Shown here: positions 20,157 to 20,214 of the stretch, in pieces | Numbering within the stretch: the stretch's first letter is position 1 | How the letters are laid out: each line of letters starts with the position of its first letter | Source: a virus | IMG/VR virus record: IMGVR_UViG_3300042450_000459 | Coordinates: 1 to 20,214 of that record | Strand: one strand, 5' to 3' | DNA length: 20,214 nucleotides | Position numbers and translations under genes: made by a program | Notes under the pieces: model-generated | Seen by the model: the letters and a program-made list of their open reading frames with translations, nothing else | Told to the model about the DNA's origin: nothing | Database searches by the model: none

Positions 20157-20214
20157 TACTTTACACCACACTAGCCACTATTGCAGCCGTTGCGCTTGCA
20201 TTGGCGTTGAATGC
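20153..20214 (+). CDS. Start of a gene cut by the window end
   Basis: An open frame beginning with ATG at 20153 in an ATGA overlap, reading MILYTTLATIAAVALALALN and running off the window. Only the N-terminus is visible; it is a hydrophobic helix, either a signal sequence or a membrane anchor. Confidence 0.45.
   Translation, partial: MILYTTLATIAAVALALALN

Noticed and set aside
1-20214. tRNA genes, CRISPR arrays, insertion sequences, integrase and attachment sites
   Set aside because: I looked for cloverleaf-like segments, regularly spaced repeats, transposase or recombinase motifs and direct repeats at gene boundaries and saw none that I could support.

Overview
This window is a late-gene segment of a tailed, siphovirus-like phage or prophage of the HK97 structural lineage. 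The host was most likely a member of the Bacteroidota. Evidence for the host: several gene starts lie just downstream of TAnnTTTG boxes, the -7 element of the Bacteroidota primary sigma factor; classical Shine-Dalgarno sequences are nearly absent; some leaders are A-rich (for example before the capsid gene); and the gene families are common in Bacteroidota phages (arabinofuranosidase-like tail domain, small KxYRGQGR-type basic protein, SHGC-type lysin). No integrase or attachment site is visible, so lytic and temperate lifestyles cannot be told apart here.

Layout on the + strand: packaging (59-2350: TerS, a small unknown, TerL); head (2347-5790: small unknown, portal, prohead protease, major capsid); connector and neck (5862-7472: small unknown, gp6-like connector, head closure, gp10-like); tail (7475-10813: tube, chaperone G and GT parts linked by a probable -1 frameshift, DUF3168-like terminator, tape measure); tail tip and fibres (10815-15930: 806-aa hub, small beta protein, collagen-like/fibre protein, small unknown, arabinofuranosidase-like receptor-binding candidate, small unknown); lysis (15927-17977: membrane/coiled-coil protein, signal-peptide coiled-coil protein, 38-aa basic protein, holin-like protein, i-spanin-like protein overlapped by a protein with u-spanin-like topology, and an L,D-transpeptidase-fold lysin). 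Most neighbouring genes are joined by ATGA or TAATG overlaps, so each block is probably one translationally coupled polycistron.

On the - strand, meeting the lysin gene tail to tail with a 17-bp overlap, are a RecT-like annealing protein candidate and a PD-(D/E)XK (RecE/DUF3799-like) exonuclease. These look like a two-gene recombination operon. Divergent from it, across only 41 bp, is a 58-aa Cro/CI-type HTH regulator. The intergenic region holds two facing TAAATTTG boxes that form an inverted repeat, probably a promoter/operator switch. The HTH gene ends in a good intrinsic terminator. After it a clear promoter starts a new + strand operon of small unknown genes that runs off the window.

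The points most worth checking are the frameshift signal in the tail chaperone, the TAnnTTTG boxes 4-5 nt from start codons (possible leaderless late mRNAs), two hairpins after the capsid gene, the overlapping lysis genes, the L,D-transpeptidase-type lysin, the divergent operator, and a marked excess of the palindrome GTTAAC that disappears across the fibre/lysis cassette.
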